Source: Carnobacteriaceae bacterium zg-84
GTDB lineage: Bacteria > Bacillota > Bacilli > Lactobacillales > Aerococcaceae
DNA: 64,000 nucleotides
Assembly: GCA_013874835.1 (NCBI GenBank)
Contig: CP059430.1
Span: forward strand, 310,001-374,000
Direction: 5' to 3'
Shown here: positions 1 to 9,327 of the stretch, one piece after another
Layout: every line of letters begins with the position of its first letter
Position numbering within the stretch: position 1 is the stretch's first letter
Position numbers and translations under genes: made by a program
Notes under the pieces: model-generated
What the model saw: only the letters and a program-made list of their open reading frames with translations
The model's database searches: none
Told to the model about the DNA's origin: nothing

Positions 1-1847
1 ATGGAGATGTCGATGACTATATTCCATATTTTTTAAAAGACTTGAATAAGAGTTTAGACAGAACTGTGATTGTTGTTAATGGTAAATTGACTGATAAAGG
101 GTCACACATATTACATCAATATGGAGATGTTCTTGTTAGAGAAAATAAAGGATTTGATGTTTGGGCATATAAATCTGCATTAGAGTATGTTGGTTGGGAA
201 ACATTAAAAACATATGACGAAATTGTTCTTCTAAATAGTACCATCATGGGACCAATATATTCATTCAAAGAAACATTTGATAAAATGAATTGTATGGATC
301 TTGATTTTTGGGGATTAACAAAATTCTTTAAATATGATGCAGATCCATTCGGTTGTATCAAATATGGTTATATACCAGATCATATCCAATCGCATTTTAT
401 TGCGATTAGGAAACCTATGATAAATAGTGAAGAATTTTATCAATATTGGTCTAAAATGCCAATGATAAATAGTTATAGCGAAGCTGTTGGAAAACATGAG
501 GCTATTTTTACGAAGCATTTTAGCGATTTAGGTTTTAAATGGGATGTATCTGTTCAATGTGATGATTTAAGAGAGTTTACAGGTTATCCATTATTGATGT
601 GTCCTAAACTTTTGATCAAACAATATAGATGTCCTATTTTTAAAAAGAGAAGTTTTTTCCATAACATTGATGATTATTTAGACAATACGACTGGAGAGCA
701 AACGAGTGAGTTGTATGATTATTTAGACAATCATACACAGTATCCAGTAGATTATATATGGGATACAATTTTGAAATCTTATCCTCAAGCAGATATTGTA
801 AAGAATATGAATTTAGTATACATTTTACAAAAGAATGGAAAAAAAGATATTTCTCATATTCTAGCAACAAGAAAAATCGCATTAGTCATGCATGTATATT
901 TTATGGATTTACTTGATGATACGTTTGAAAAAGTGAGTGTAATGCCAAAAGAAGCACATATTTACTTAACAACTAACACACGTGAAAAACAAATTTTGAT
1001 ACAAGAAAAATTCAAACATTCAAAATTTGCTCATCTTGATGTACGATTGATTGAAAACAGAGGAAGAGATGTGAGCAGTTTGCTCGTTGGTGTCAAAGAT
1101 GTCATCATGGATTATGATTATGTATGTTTTGCACATGATAAAAAAACAGCTCAAGTAACACCAACCATTAGAGGAGCTGGCTTTGCCTATAAATGTTTTG
1201 AGAATACATTAGGTTCTCAAAGATTTGTTTGTGAAGTGATTGAAACATTTGAATCAAATAGTAGATTAGGGTTGTTAACACCACCTGAACCTAACCACGC
1301 CATTTTCTTTCCAACATTGGGAGCAGAGTGGGGGCCTAATTACGATATTACAAAAGAGTTGGCTAAAGAACTACAGTTGACAGTACCAATTAGTTCTGAC
1401 AAGCCACCAGTTGCACCATTTGGCACGATGTTTTGGTTTAGACCTAAAGCAATGAAACCATTATTTGACAAAGATTGGGAATACACAGATTTTCCAGAAG
1501 AGCCAAATAAAATAGATGGTACACTACTACATGCTGTTGAAAGAATTTATCCATTCATTGTTCAACAGTCTGGTTACTATCCTGCCATTGGTATGACGGA
1601 TAAATTTGCTGCGATTGAATATGGTAACTTAAAACATTATTTAAGAGGTTATAATCTTGGTATTTTAGGCGCCGGTGTAGGTCCATACTATCCAAAAATG
1701 AGAGAAGAAATGTGTTATCGTATGGCTTCTAAAGGGGGCATTGTTGTATTCACTAAAGCGTTGATAAAAAAAGTGTTGAGAAAAGTCTTACCACCGAAAA
1801 TGAAAATGCATCTTCGAGAATTTTATGGAAAAATGCATAATAGATGA
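1..1847 (+). CDS. Rhamnan synthesis protein F-like glycosyltransferase (5'-truncated by window)
   Basis: Resembles the RgpF family, which builds or decorates rhamnose-containing cell-wall polysaccharide on the cytoplasmic side of the membrane. The reading frame is open to the left edge from base 3 (GDVDDYIPYF...), so the true start is outside the window; the first in-window start (TTG at 42) has no clear ribosome site. Two similar halves are visible: an N-terminal part with VRENKGFDVWAYKSAL and a later part with LIENRGRDVSSLLVGVKD, both of the RENxGxD type typical of this family. About 615 codons are present, near full length. It ends 95 bp before an ABC exporter, which fits a polysaccharide assembly-export locus. 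The family call is from recognised sequence features; acceptor and linkage are unknown. Confidence 0.8.
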   Translation, partial: GDVDDYIPYFLKDLNKSLDRTVIVVNGKLTDKGSHILHQYGDVLVRENKGFDVWAYKSALEYVGWETLKTYDEIVLLNSTIMGPIYSFKETFDKMNCMDLDFWGLTKFFKYDADPFGCIKYGYIPDHIQSHFIAIRKPMINSEEFYQYWSKMPMINSYSEAVGKHEAIFTKHFSDLGFKWDVSVQCDDLREFTGYPLLMCPKLLIKQYRCPIFKKRSFFHNIDDYLDNTTGEQTSELYDYLDNHTQYPVDYIWDTILKSYPQADIVKNMNLVYILQKNGKKDISHILATRKIALVMHVYFMDLLDDTFEKVSVMPKEAHIYLTTNTREKQILIQEKFKHSKFAHLDVRLIENRGRDVSSLLVGVKDVIMDYDYVCFAHDKKTAQVTPTIRGAGFAYKCFENTLGSQRFVCEVIETFESNSRLGLLTPPEPNHAIFFPTLGAEWGPNYDITKELAKELQLTVPISSDKPPVAPFGTMFWFRPKAMKPLFDKDWEYTDFPEEPNKIDGTLLHAVERIYPFIVQQSGYYPAIGMTDKFAAIEYGNLKHYLRGYNLGILGAGVGPYYPKMREEMCYRMASKGGIVVFTKALIKKVLRKVLPPKMKMHLREFYGKMHNR

Positions 1848-1942
1848 TGAAAAATAGGTAGTAGTATTATCAAAACTGTTTCACTTAAAGGTGCTAACAA
1901 TTTAGATGTATGATTTCTTAGTGTTAAGAAAGGTTAATCGTT

Positions 1943-2719
1943 ATGAAAAATAGTTTAATAACATTAAAAAAATATCTTCCGTTATTATGGGAATTGATAA
2001 TGCGAGATGTGAAATTACGGTATAGAAAATCTGTTTTAGGAGTTTTTTGGACACTTCTAAATCCTTTAATGATGATGGCAGTGATGTCTGTTGTATTTGC
2101 GCAACTATTCAGATTTGATATTGAAAATTACCCGTTGTACGTTTTAAGTGGACAACTAGTCTTTAACTTCTTTTCTGAATCGACCTCTTTGGCTATGTCA
2201 TCTATTATTTCTAATGCAGCGTTGATAAGAAAAATATATATTCCTAAATACTTGTTTACGGTATCTAAAATATTATCAAGTTTAATCAATATTTTATCAT
2301 CTTTATGTGCATTGATTATTGTCATGATGATTACAAAAGCAGAGTTTCATTCTACTATATTTTTTGTATTCATTCCGATCGGCTTATTAACAGTATTTTC
2401 GTTAGGAGTAGGCTTGTTTTTATCAAGTTTTGTTGTGAAATTCAGAGATATTATCCACCTTTACAGCGTTTTATTAACAGTTTTATTATATTTAATGCCT
2501 GTTATTTATAATATGTCTATTTTACCATCATTTATATTACCTTTTGTTAAATACAATCCATTAACACAGATTTTAGTTTTTTTCAGAGATGTGACTTTAT
2601 ATGGAGTGTTTCCTGATCCAATGATGTTATTATACACAGTTGTTGTTTGTTTTGTAACGTTGGGTATTGGATTACGAGTATTCTATAAATTACAAGATAC
2701 ATTTATTTTGAATATTTAG
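1943..2719 (+). CDS. Polysaccharide ABC exporter, permease subunit (TagG/RgpC/Wzm type)
   Basis: 258-residue ABC-2 type membrane protein, the usual length for TagG/RgpC/Wzm permeases that export lipid-linked wall polysaccharide. The early segment LIMRDVKLRYRKSVLGVFWT is characteristic of the family, followed by about six hydrophobic helices (roughly residues 33-55, 64-84, 107-130, 140-165, 172-192, 227-247). It is followed after 27 bp by its ATPase and preceded by the RgpF-like glycosyltransferase. This indicates one transcription unit that makes and flips a wall glycan. The exported glycan (rhamnan or teichoic acid) cannot be decided from sequence. Confidence 0.9.
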   Translation: MKNSLITLKKYLPLLWELIMRDVKLRYRKSVLGVFWTLLNPLMMMAVMSVVFAQLFRFDIENYPLYVLSGQLVFNFFSESTSLAMSSIISNAALIRKIYIPKYLFTVSKILSSLINILSSLCALIIVMMITKAEFHSTIFFVFIPIGLLTVFSLGVGLFLSSFVVKFRDIIHLYSVLLTVLLYLMPVIYNMSILPSFILPFVKYNPLTQILVFFRDVTLYGVFPDPMMLLYTVVVCFVTLGIGLRVFYKLQDTFILNI

Positions 2720-2746
2720 TTTACATATTTGAAAAGAGGTGATTAT

Positions 2747-3478
2747 ATGTCAACGATGATAGAAGTTGATAATGTGGAAATCAAATTTAGTCTTTCTAGG
2801 GAAAGATTGGATAATTTAAAAGAGATGATTATAAAAAAAATAAAAGGACAAATTGCAACAGACGACTTTTGGGCATTAAAAGGCGTATCGTTAACCGTTA
2901 ATAAAGGTGATGCTGTTGGACTGATTGGGTTAAATGGTAGTGGGAAAAGTACGTTATTAAAAGTGATTGCAGGTGTTTTAAAACCAACTAAAGGAACCAA
3001 AAAAATTTATGGGACGATTGCACCATTGATTGAATTAGGTGCAGGGTTTGATTTTGATTTAACAGCTAAAGAAAATATCTTTTTAAATGGAGCAATTTTA
3101 GGATACTCGAGAAAACAAATGATGTATTATTACGATGATATCGTTGATTTTTCGGAATTACATGATTTTATGGATGTTCCGATTAAAAATTTTTCATCAG
3201 GAATGCTAGCACGTTTAGCGTTTGCTATTGCAACTATTGGTACACCGGATATTCTTATTGTTGATGAAGTGCTTTCGGTAGGTGACTTTAGATTTCAACA
3301 AAAATGCGAACAAAGAATTCGTAAAATGATTGAAGCGAATACGACGATTTTATTTGTGTCGCATAGTATTGAACAAGTGGAAATGTTGTGTAATAGAGCG
3401 GTGTGGTTAGAACATGGCGTTGTGAAAATGGAAGGACCAACGCACGAAGTTGCCCAAGCATACAAAAATGCTTATTAA
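2747..3478 (+). CDS. Polysaccharide ABC exporter, ATP-binding subunit (TagH/RgpD/Wzt type)
   Basis: The ATG at 2747 is chosen because the Shine-Dalgarno AGAGGTGAT lies at 2735-2743, inside the longer reading frame that would begin at TTG 2729. This gives 243 residues. Walker A GLNGSGKS is at residues 61-68, the signature NFSSGM near 149, Walker B ILIVDE ends at about 174, and the H-loop His is near 206. The first 40 residues extend before the core, as in Wzt/TagH exporters. There is no C-terminal carbohydrate-binding extension, so the substrate is probably recognised by the permease. It forms a pair with the preceding permease. Confidence 0.92.
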   Translation: MSTMIEVDNVEIKFSLSRERLDNLKEMIIKKIKGQIATDDFWALKGVSLTVNKGDAVGLIGLNGSGKSTLLKVIAGVLKPTKGTKKIYGTIAPLIELGAGFDFDLTAKENIFLNGAILGYSRKQMMYYYDDIVDFSELHDFMDVPIKNFSSGMLARLAFAIATIGTPDILIVDEVLSVGDFRFQQKCEQRIRKMIEANTTILFVSHSIEQVEMLCNRAVWLEHGVVKMEGPTHEVAQAYKNAY

Positions 3479-3507
3479 GATAAAGGTTAAGAAAAGAGCG
3501 TAAAAAT

Positions 3508-4113
3508 ATGAAAAAACATATTCAATACATCATAATGACCGTTATCATTATTTGTGGATTGTTTTGGTATTCTTCTCAAAGTGTCTTTAGAAGTTTATAC
3601 AACACAGATCCTAATTTGAAAGCGGAAGTTTTAGGTAATTTAGATGAACAAATGACATTGAAACAATATTTTGTTCCAGAGGATTCAACCATTTCTGAAA
3701 TTGAAGTTGCAATTAAAGAATTTTCTCATGATACATCTAGTAAAGTTAAGTGGTCACTTGTAGAAGTAGAGTCTAATAAAGTCATAAAATCAGGAGAGTT
3801 TGAATTAAACAAATCAACTCCAACAGGAGGAAAAGTTGTTTTATCTAAATTTTATTTAGATATGACAGATGTGACTTTAAAAAAAGGCAGTGCGTACTAT
3901 ATAGAGTATAAAGGCAATATAGGTGATTTATTTAAAGTGACAAAAGCACGCCAAAAAGAAACAACAATTATTGTGAATGGCGTAGAAATAGATCAAGCAA
4001 CATTTACTAAAATAAAATACAATGGGTTTCATTTACAAACATTCATTATTTTATTGTTGCTGTCTGTTTATATCATTGTCTTTATGAGTGTGATGACGAG
4101 ATTTTTTAGATAA
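3508..4113 (+). CDS. Unknown protein with two membrane anchors and an extracellular domain
   Basis: 201 residues, not recognised as a named family. One hydrophobic segment lies at residues 6-24 and another at about 176-196. Between them is a soluble, probably outward-facing region of about 150 residues rich in alternating beta-type sequence (SEIEVAIKEF, KVKWSLVEVE, KVVLSKFYLD), suggesting a beta-sandwich. It starts 29 bp after the exporter ATPase with AAGAG as a weak ribosome site, so it probably belongs to the polysaccharide unit. By position it could bind or present the exported glycan, but this is inference. It is the last intact gene before the insertion-sequence debris. Confidence 0.75.
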   Translation: MKKHIQYIIMTVIIICGLFWYSSQSVFRSLYNTDPNLKAEVLGNLDEQMTLKQYFVPEDSTISEIEVAIKEFSHDTSSKVKWSLVEVESNKVIKSGEFELNKSTPTGGKVVLSKFYLDMTDVTLKKGSAYYIEYKGNIGDLFKVTKARQKETTIIVNGVEIDQATFTKIKYNGFHLQTFIILLLLSVYIIVFMSVMTRFFR

Positions 4114-4185
4114 TGTTTATTTTATTGATTATCAAAAGAGGCTGTTCCAAAAGTTAAAAAGTGAAAGCACTATATGGTATCGTTT

Positions 4186-4412
4186 GGATTCTATAATAAT
4201 TGGTGTTGCTGGCTTCCAATTGAAAAGATTAATAAGTGCATTAAAAATATTAAGCGTTTTGAGAGGTATCGTAACTTTTACAATTTAAGAGCTAGAATAT
4301 GAATCGTTAATCATTTGTTTAAAAATAAGAAAACCGATAGCGAAGAAAAATCTTCGTTGTCGGTTCATAACATCGCTTAATTTTGGTCACCAACACCATT
4401 TTATATATGGCC
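4186..4412 (+). mobile_element. Degenerate ISL3-family relic with transposase C-terminal fragment
   Basis: The left part (4186-4212) resembles the left inverted repeat of the intact element at 29216, with TATAATAA followed by GTGTTG. At 4216-4302 a short frame reads PIEKINKCIKNIKRF then YRNFYNLRARI and stops; this matches the C-terminal region of the ISL3 transposase (NNHIKVIKRIAYGYRRFSYF in the intact copy). A hairpin follows (stems 4332-4346 and 4351-4365, two mismatches). The right part, 4388-4412, resembles the right inverted repeat (CACCAACACCATTTT). So the copy is internally deleted down to about 227 bp. Its right end overlaps the tail of the IS30 relic, suggesting insertion into or recombination with it. 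Nothing recognisable was seen in 4114-4185. Confidence 0.7.
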
Positions 4413-5131
4413 TTTTGTTAGTACCGCGTTCATAAGAAGAGAATGGATGTGCGTCATAAATAGGACAAGTGATGGCTTCGTCTAATCTTAAAAATTCAGA
4501 ACCGTTGTGTGCTGTTAGAGACTGGATGAAATAGTCTTGTTGAATAGACGTCAAAGTGGTATTCACACTTTGAGCCGTTTTATCAGGAATCAGACGAATG
4601 ATTTCATATCGTGTTTTTCTCTCGTTAATCTCTTGAGGTCTTTGTTCAATAGAGAAGGCATTAGCCTTTCTTGGTGGTCGTTTTTCAGTTGATGTTATCG
4701 GTTTAGTTTTTCTAGGATAAATCAAATGTTTACGTGAAATATCTGTAATCCATCCTTTGTATACCCATGTGTAAATCGTTGTACAAGAGGGGCATATCAG
4801 GTAGTTGACTAATCATTTCAGGGGAATATTTATCCATGATTTTTTCTCTGATGAGGGCTTCTTTTTCTACCGTCCACGTATCTGTTCTACCTACGGCTAA
4901 ACGTAAACGATGATAATCGTTTTGTGCCTTTTGAGCAGAGTATTCTTTAGTGCCACCATGAAAAGATAAATCGATAAGTCCACGTTTGATGTCGTTATTG
5001 ATGGTTTGGTGATTTTTTCCCAATAATCGACTGATTTCTCTATTGCTTTTACCTTCTTTTTTCCATTTTTCGATGAAGTAACGTTCTTTTTCTGTTATAT
5101 ATTTGCCTTTTGTGTTATAGTATTCTTGCAT
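4387..5131 (-). pseudogene. IS30-family transposase, inactivated
   Basis: Two disjoint reverse-strand frames together make an IS30-type transposase. The upstream piece (4730-5131, 133 residues) carries the N-terminal helix-turn-helix with EKERYFIEKWKKEGKSNREI and RLLGKNHQTI. The second piece (4387-4725) carries the linker YPRKTKPI and parts of the integrase core. The core is damaged. The region around the first catalytic Asp is missing: NERKT joins directly to RYEII, where a stretch ending in an IDRKTRYE-like motif is expected. The second catalytic motif reads TAHNGSEF, where DNGSEF with an Asp is usual. The end beyond YERGTN is lost into the ISL3 relic. It cannot encode an active enzyme. Confidence 0.85.
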
Positions 5132-5296
5132 CTCTTGGTATCCTTTTTTTGTGGTTATGAAAAGTATATCCTATGAGATGCTTTTTTTGTACTACTGGCT
5201 AATTTAATTATATAATTTATTTTAATATAGTAAGTTGTGAAAAAATCAACAGTAGAGTATAATGTTACTAACAACTTTTGGAAGGAGGCACATCCG

Positions 5297-6391
5297 GTGA
5301 GTTTTCAAATGGGCTTTGTGCTAATGTTTATAGCAACCATGATTATGTCGTATATTGGCACACATATATGGTGCAAGTGGGCGACTAAAAAAGGCTTTTT
5401 AGATGTGCCGAATGAGAGAAAGGTGCACAATCGACCAATTATTACAATGGGTGGTGTTGTTATCTTTATTGTGTATTGGTTAGCTGTTTTTTTGTTAACG
5501 GTTATGTTTAGATTAGTTGTTAGAGAACAAGTGCCATTATTTTTTGCATCTTTAGTCATTTTTGTGACAGGTATTATTGATGATAGATATGATATTTCTC
5601 CTTTGCAGAAATCACTTGGCATTATTATTGCAGCTACTATTGTGTATTGGACGACCAATTTTAGAATATATGGATTATTTGAACAGATTTTTGGAGACAA
5701 TTTAACGGCAGATATTGTCGGATACATTGCCACTGTTGTGTGGATTTACTATATTACAAATGCCTTGAACTTGATTGATGGATTAGATGGCTTATCAACG
5801 GGTGTGTCTATTATTGCATTGAGTACTTTAGGGTTTATTAGTTATTTATTTTCTCCAGTAAGTGTTTTTATTTTGACAATGATGGTTCTCTTGCTTGTGG
5901 CAACATTATTAGGTTTTTTACCACATAATTTTCATCCTGCTCGGATTTTCATTGGAGATACAGGCGTCTTATTTATTGGGTTTATGCTTTCTGTTTTTTG
6001 TTTAATGGGGATACAAAGACCAGGGATTGTCGCGATTATTACGCCGATTGTGATTTTAGGTGTTCCATTAACAGATGCGACAATGGCTATTTTAAGACGT
6101 TTTTTAAAAGGACAATCTGTCACAAAAGCAGATAGAAAACATATGCATCATTGTTTTATGATGAAAGGGAAACCTCATGCACGTGCAGTGATGTCTATGT
6201 ATGGTATTGGTTTTATTTTTGCTGTTATAGCATTAATGTTAACATTAGCTGATGTTGAAGTTGACGTGTATGTGATTTTAGCTTTAACGATTGTCGGCGA
6301 GTTTTTACTCATTGATTACTTGAATTTATTAGATTTAAAAAATCCGATTTTGTTTAAAGAAACATCATATCGTGATAAAGATAAAAAATGA
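5297..6391 (+). CDS. tagO: Undecaprenyl-phosphate N-acetylglucosaminyl 1-phosphate transferase (TagO/WecA family)
   Basis: Transfers a sugar-1-phosphate, usually GlcNAc, to undecaprenyl phosphate, the first step of wall teichoic acid or related glycan synthesis at the membrane. The GTG at 5297 is preferred over GTG 5237 because AGGAGG lies at about 5283-5288; this gives 364 residues, usual for TagO. Visible family motifs are [20 protein letters not shown], the acidic [43 protein letters not shown], and the HxHH-like region DRKHMHHCF. About ten or eleven hydrophobic helices are present. A terminator begins at its stop codon. It lies close to the wall-polysaccharide exporter, separated by insertion-sequence remains. 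Confidence 0.92.
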   Translation: MSFQMGFVLMFIATMIMSYIGTHIWCKWATKKGFLDVPNERKVHNRPIITMGGVVIFIVYWLAVFLLTVMFRLVVREQVPLFFASLVIFVTGIIDDRYDISPLQKSLGIIIAATIVYWTTNFRIYGLFEQIFGDNLTADIVGYIATVVWIYYITNALNLIDGLDGLSTGVSIIALSTLGFISYLFSPVSVFILTMMVLLLVATLLGFLPHNFHPARIFIGDTGVLFIGFMLSVFCLMGIQRPGIVAIITPIVILGVPLTDATMAILRRFLKGQSVTKADRKHMHHCFMMKGKPHARAVMSMYGIGFIFAVIALMLTLADVEVDVYVILALTIVGEFLLIDYLNLLDLKNPILFKETSYRDKDKK

Positions 6392-6422
6392 GAGTGAATA
6401 GCCTATTCTATTCGCTCTTTTT
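6391..6422 (+). terminator. Rho-independent terminator after tagO
   Basis: An 11-bp stem (AGAGTGAATAG with CTATTCGCTCT, one G-U pair) is followed by a T run. It starts at the last base of the tagO stop codon. Confidence 0.85.
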
Positions 6423-6450
6423 CAAAATAAATAAGAATAAGGAGAAAGAA

Positions 6451-6948
6451 ATGATTAGGTGGGCAACATTAGATGATATAGAAGAGATGAGTAAAGTACA
6501 TGCTACGACTTGGAAAAGTGCTTATAAAGGGATTCTCTCTCAAAAATTTTTACAGACACTCTCTGATACCTATTGGGTGAACGGATTTAGAAAAGGGATG
6601 GAAGGTCAAAAACGATTTTTTGCTGTTGCTGTAGAAAATCATGAGATTGTTGGTGTGATTGCCTTTGGAAAAAATCGTTGGGATTTTGTAGAAACGGTAG
6701 CAGAAATTTATTCACTATATATTTTACCGTCCCATCAAAATAAACAGTATGGCAAAAAACTGATAGATTTTGCAATAGAGGTACTTACTGAAAAAGGATA
6801 TACTAAAGTGATGCTGAATGTTGTCGATAAAAACACGCCTGCTAGATTATTTTATGAAAAAATGTCATTTGTAAATACGCAGCAGATTATGACCTCTGAA
6901 ATCGCTGGTGCAAGATTTAATTGTCTTGTGTATGAGCGATTTATGTAA
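6451..6948 (+). CDS. GNAT-family N-acetyltransferase
   Basis: 165 residues from the ATG at 6451, which has AAGGAG at 6439-6444. The longer frame from 6388 would translate through the tagO terminator and is rejected. The fold is that of a small acetyl-CoA-dependent acetyltransferase: the early motif IEEMSKVHATTWKSAYKGIL is common in this group, and the acetyl-CoA loop is SHQNKQYGKKLIDFA. A late segment, MLNVVDKNTPARLFYEKMSF, is the usual C-terminal beta-bulge region. The substrate is not deducible. Confidence 0.88.
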   Translation: MIRWATLDDIEEMSKVHATTWKSAYKGILSQKFLQTLSDTYWVNGFRKGMEGQKRFFAVAVENHEIVGVIAFGKNRWDFVETVAEIYSLYILPSHQNKQYGKKLIDFAIEVLTEKGYTKVMLNVVDKNTPARLFYEKMSFVNTQQIMTSEIAGARFNCLVYERFM

Positions 6949-6953
6949 TATTA

Positions 6954-6962
6954 TGATATAAT
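6954..6962 (+). promoter_or_regulatory. Extended -10 promoter for RNase J2 gene
   Basis: TGA directly precedes TATAAT (6957-6962), an extended -10 arrangement, 52 bp before the RNase J2 start. No good -35 is seen at the right distance. Confidence 0.55.
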
Positions 6963-7013
6963 GTATAGGCATGAAGTGAAGAGTAGAGTATATAAATGAT
7001 GAAGGAGAAAGAA

Positions 7014-8702
7014 ATGTCAGATATAAAAATTATGTCATTGGGTGGCGTACGTGAAAATGGTAAAAATATGTATGTCGTTGAAGTTAACGATACGATATTT
7101 GTATTGGATTGTGGGCTAGTTTACCCAGAAGATGAAATGTTAGGGATTGATGTTGTCATTCCTGACTTTACCTATTTAGAAGAAAATGTGGATAGAATTG
7201 CCGGTGTTTTCTTAACACATGGACATGCAGATGCGGTTGGTGCACTTCCGTATCTTTTACAAAATATTGAAGTACCTGTATTTGGGACAGAATTAACGAT
7301 TGAAATTGCAAAATTAGCTGCTAAAGAACAAAACTTATTAAGTCGAACAGATGATTTCCACGTAGTAGATGAAGAAACAGAAATTGAATTTGACCATGTA
7401 GTCATCTCGTTCTTTAAAACGACGCACTCTGTTCCAGATTCTGTAGGTATTGTATTAAAAACAGACGAAGGTTCGATTGTATACACGGGAGATTTCCGTT
7501 TTGATCAAAGTGCAACGCCGATGTATCAAACAGATTTTAGACGTTTAGTTGCAATTGGGCAAGAAGGTGTACTTGCTTTATTGAGTGATTCAAGTAATGC
7601 AACAGCGCATATTGAAAGTGGTAGCGAATTAGAAGTTGCTTCAGATGTGTTAGATACATTTTTGAATGCCAGTGGACGTATTGTGGTGTCTTGTATGGCA
7701 AGCAATATTTTACGTGTTCAACAAGTATTAGATGCTGCACATAAGTCTGGAAGAAAAGTATTTTTAACAGGACGTTCATTAGTCGAAATAATGGATGTCG
7801 CTTTGCGATTAAAAAAATTGGTATTGCCAGATAAATCTATTTTATGCAAATTAAACGATTTGAAAAAATATGAAGATAACCAAGTTGTGATTTTAGAAAC
7901 AGGACAAAAAGGAGAGCCGATTCACGCATTGCTACGTATGGCAAAACAACGTCATCCACAAGTGAATTTAAAAGAGGGAGATTTAGTATATATTACTACT
8001 ACCCCGTCAGTTGCTATGGAAACTGTTGTTGCTCGTACGAAAGATTTTATTTATAAAGTTGGTGCAAGTGTAAAATCTGTTTCTGATAATGTACGTGTAT
8101 CAGGTCATGCTTCTCCAAATGATTTACAACTTTTAGTTAATTTATTAAAACCTAAATATGTCGTGCCAGTAACAGGTGAATATCAAATGATGATGAAAAA
8201 TGCAGAACTATCTCAAAAAGTAGGTATTCCAGCAGAGTCAACATTCTTATTACAAAAAGGCGATGTATTACATTATCAAGATAAAACGATGCGTATTGCT
8301 GGGGAAATTCCAGTAGGCAATGTCCTAATTGATGGTATTGGTGTAGGTGATATTGGTAATGTAGTGTTGAGAGATCGTAAAATTTTATCTGAAGACGGTG
8401 TATTAGTGGCTGTTTTAACGATTTCTCGTCGTTTAGGTATTATTTTATCTGAGCCTCAAATTATTTCTCGTGGATTTGTTTACTTTAAAAATAGTATGGA
8501 TATTATGAAAGAAAGTAAAGAATTAGTTAGACAAGTAGTTGAAAATCATCTGGCACAAGATGAGTTTGAGTGGAGTCGTTTGCGTAATGAAGTACGTGAT
8601 GAATTAAGTAAATTCTTGTTTGATAAAACAAAACGTCGCCCAATCGTTTTACCAATTATTATGGAAGCGTCTGGGTACAGATTACCAGAAGAAAGAGGTT
8701 AG
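7014..8702 (+). CDS. rnjB: Ribonuclease J2
   Basis: Metallo-beta-lactamase/beta-CASP RNase of the RNase J family, which acts with RNase J1 in mRNA decay and RNA maturation. The start is ATG 7014, with GAAGGAG at 7001-7007; the frame could extend to 6996 but without a better site. 562 residues, normal length. The metal motif that is HxHxDH in active RNase J1 reads HGHADA at residues 69-74, so the last His is replaced by Ala. This degenerate form is typical of RNase J2, which is weak alone and works as a partner of J1. The beta-CASP segment and the C-terminal domain are intact. An S-component-like membrane protein gene follows after 3 bp. Confidence 0.92.
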   Translation: MSDIKIMSLGGVRENGKNMYVVEVNDTIFVLDCGLVYPEDEMLGIDVVIPDFTYLEENVDRIAGVFLTHGHADAVGALPYLLQNIEVPVFGTELTIEIAKLAAKEQNLLSRTDDFHVVDEETEIEFDHVVISFFKTTHSVPDSVGIVLKTDEGSIVYTGDFRFDQSATPMYQTDFRRLVAIGQEGVLALLSDSSNATAHIESGSELEVASDVLDTFLNASGRIVVSCMASNILRVQQVLDAAHKSGRKVFLTGRSLVEIMDVALRLKKLVLPDKSILCKLNDLKKYEDNQVVILETGQKGEPIHALLRMAKQRHPQVNLKEGDLVYITTTPSVAMETVVARTKDFIYKVGASVKSVSDNVRVSGHASPNDLQLLVNLLKPKYVVPVTGEYQMMMKNAELSQKVGIPAESTFLLQKGDVLHYQDKTMRIAGEIPVGNVLIDGIGVGDIGNVVLRDRKILSEDGVLVAVLTISRRLGIILSEPQIISRGFVYFKNSMDIMKESKELVRQVVENHLAQDEFEWSRLRNEVRDELSKFLFDKTKRRPIVLPIIMEASGYRLPEERG

Positions 8703-8705
8703 TCT

Positions 8706-9275
8706 ATGAATCAAGTGGCAGTCAAAAATATCAAAGAAATAAGCATTGCTCTTATGATGACTTTGCTTTTAACCGTCATTATTTGTTATGTTAGACCGGA
8801 ACTACTACTTCCGGTAGCAATGCTACCATTTATTACAACGGTATATCGTTATGGTTTTTCTGCTTTATATGGTGTGAGTATTTTATATGGTGTTATCGCG
8901 GGTATTTTAACGAGCATCATTTTAAAACAAGATATGACAATCAATATATTTATGTTTGTTGCTGCGTCATTGATATTATGTGCTTGTGGATTTTTCACAA
9001 AAAATATTCATCGAACGGTCAATAATCGTCGTATGAAATCAGTGTGGTTAAATATTGTCACAGCAACTGTTTGTAGTAGCCTTGCGTTTGTAGGATTGTA
9101 CTATGTGTCTATGTCAATGAACTATGCGCTTATTAGCATTCAAAGTATTATCTATTTAGAAGTATATATGCTTTTGTCTGTTTTATTTTCAGCGTATCAA
9201 TATCCAATTCTGATTTTAACAAAGCGTAGTCCGTTTTTATCGAGTAAAGAACGTTCAAAATTGTTAAATGATTAA
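8706..9275 (+). CDS. Integral membrane protein, possibly an ECF-type S component
   Basis: 189 residues with about six hydrophobic helices (roughly 13-30, 33-48, 52-72, 78-97, 113-135, 142-165). The segment LPVAMLPFITTVYRYGFSAL followed by YGVIAGILTSII resembles the second/third helix region of ThiT-like substrate-binding S components of energy-coupling-factor transporters. That similarity is weak and the substrate is unknown. It begins 3 bp after rnjB and ends in a strong terminator, so it is probably co-transcribed with rnjB. Ribosome site AGAGG precedes the ATG. Confidence 0.6.
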   Translation: MNQVAVKNIKEISIALMMTLLLTVIICYVRPELLLPVAMLPFITTVYRYGFSALYGVSILYGVIAGILTSIILKQDMTINIFMFVAASLILCACGFFTKNIHRTVNNRRMKSVWLNIVTATVCSSLAFVGLYYVSMSMNYALISIQSIIYLEVYMLLSVLFSAYQYPILILTKRSPFLSSKERSKLLND

Positions 9276-9282
9276 AAAGAGT

Positions 9283-9318
9283 GACGTTAGGTCAATGCTA
9301 TTGCCTAACGTCTTTTTT
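9283..9318 (+). terminator. Rho-independent terminator
   Basis: Perfect 9-bp stem GACGTTAGG/CCTAACGTC with six T residues after it, ending the rnjB-membrane protein unit. Confidence 0.9.
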
Positions 9319-9327
9319 GGAGGAAAT

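Noticed and set aside
4730-5131. 133-residue frame as an independent DNA-binding protein
   Set aside because: It is the helix-turn-helix half of an IS30 transposase whose remaining half lies in another reverse frame just downstream, with missing core parts.
6388-6450. Longer start for the GNAT gene
   Set aside because: The extension covers the tagO stop and its terminator hairpin, and lacks a ribosome site; ATG 6451 has AAGGAG.
9268-9327. Longer start for the VanZ gene
   Set aside because: It would be translated from the preceding terminator; GGAGG supports ATG 9328.
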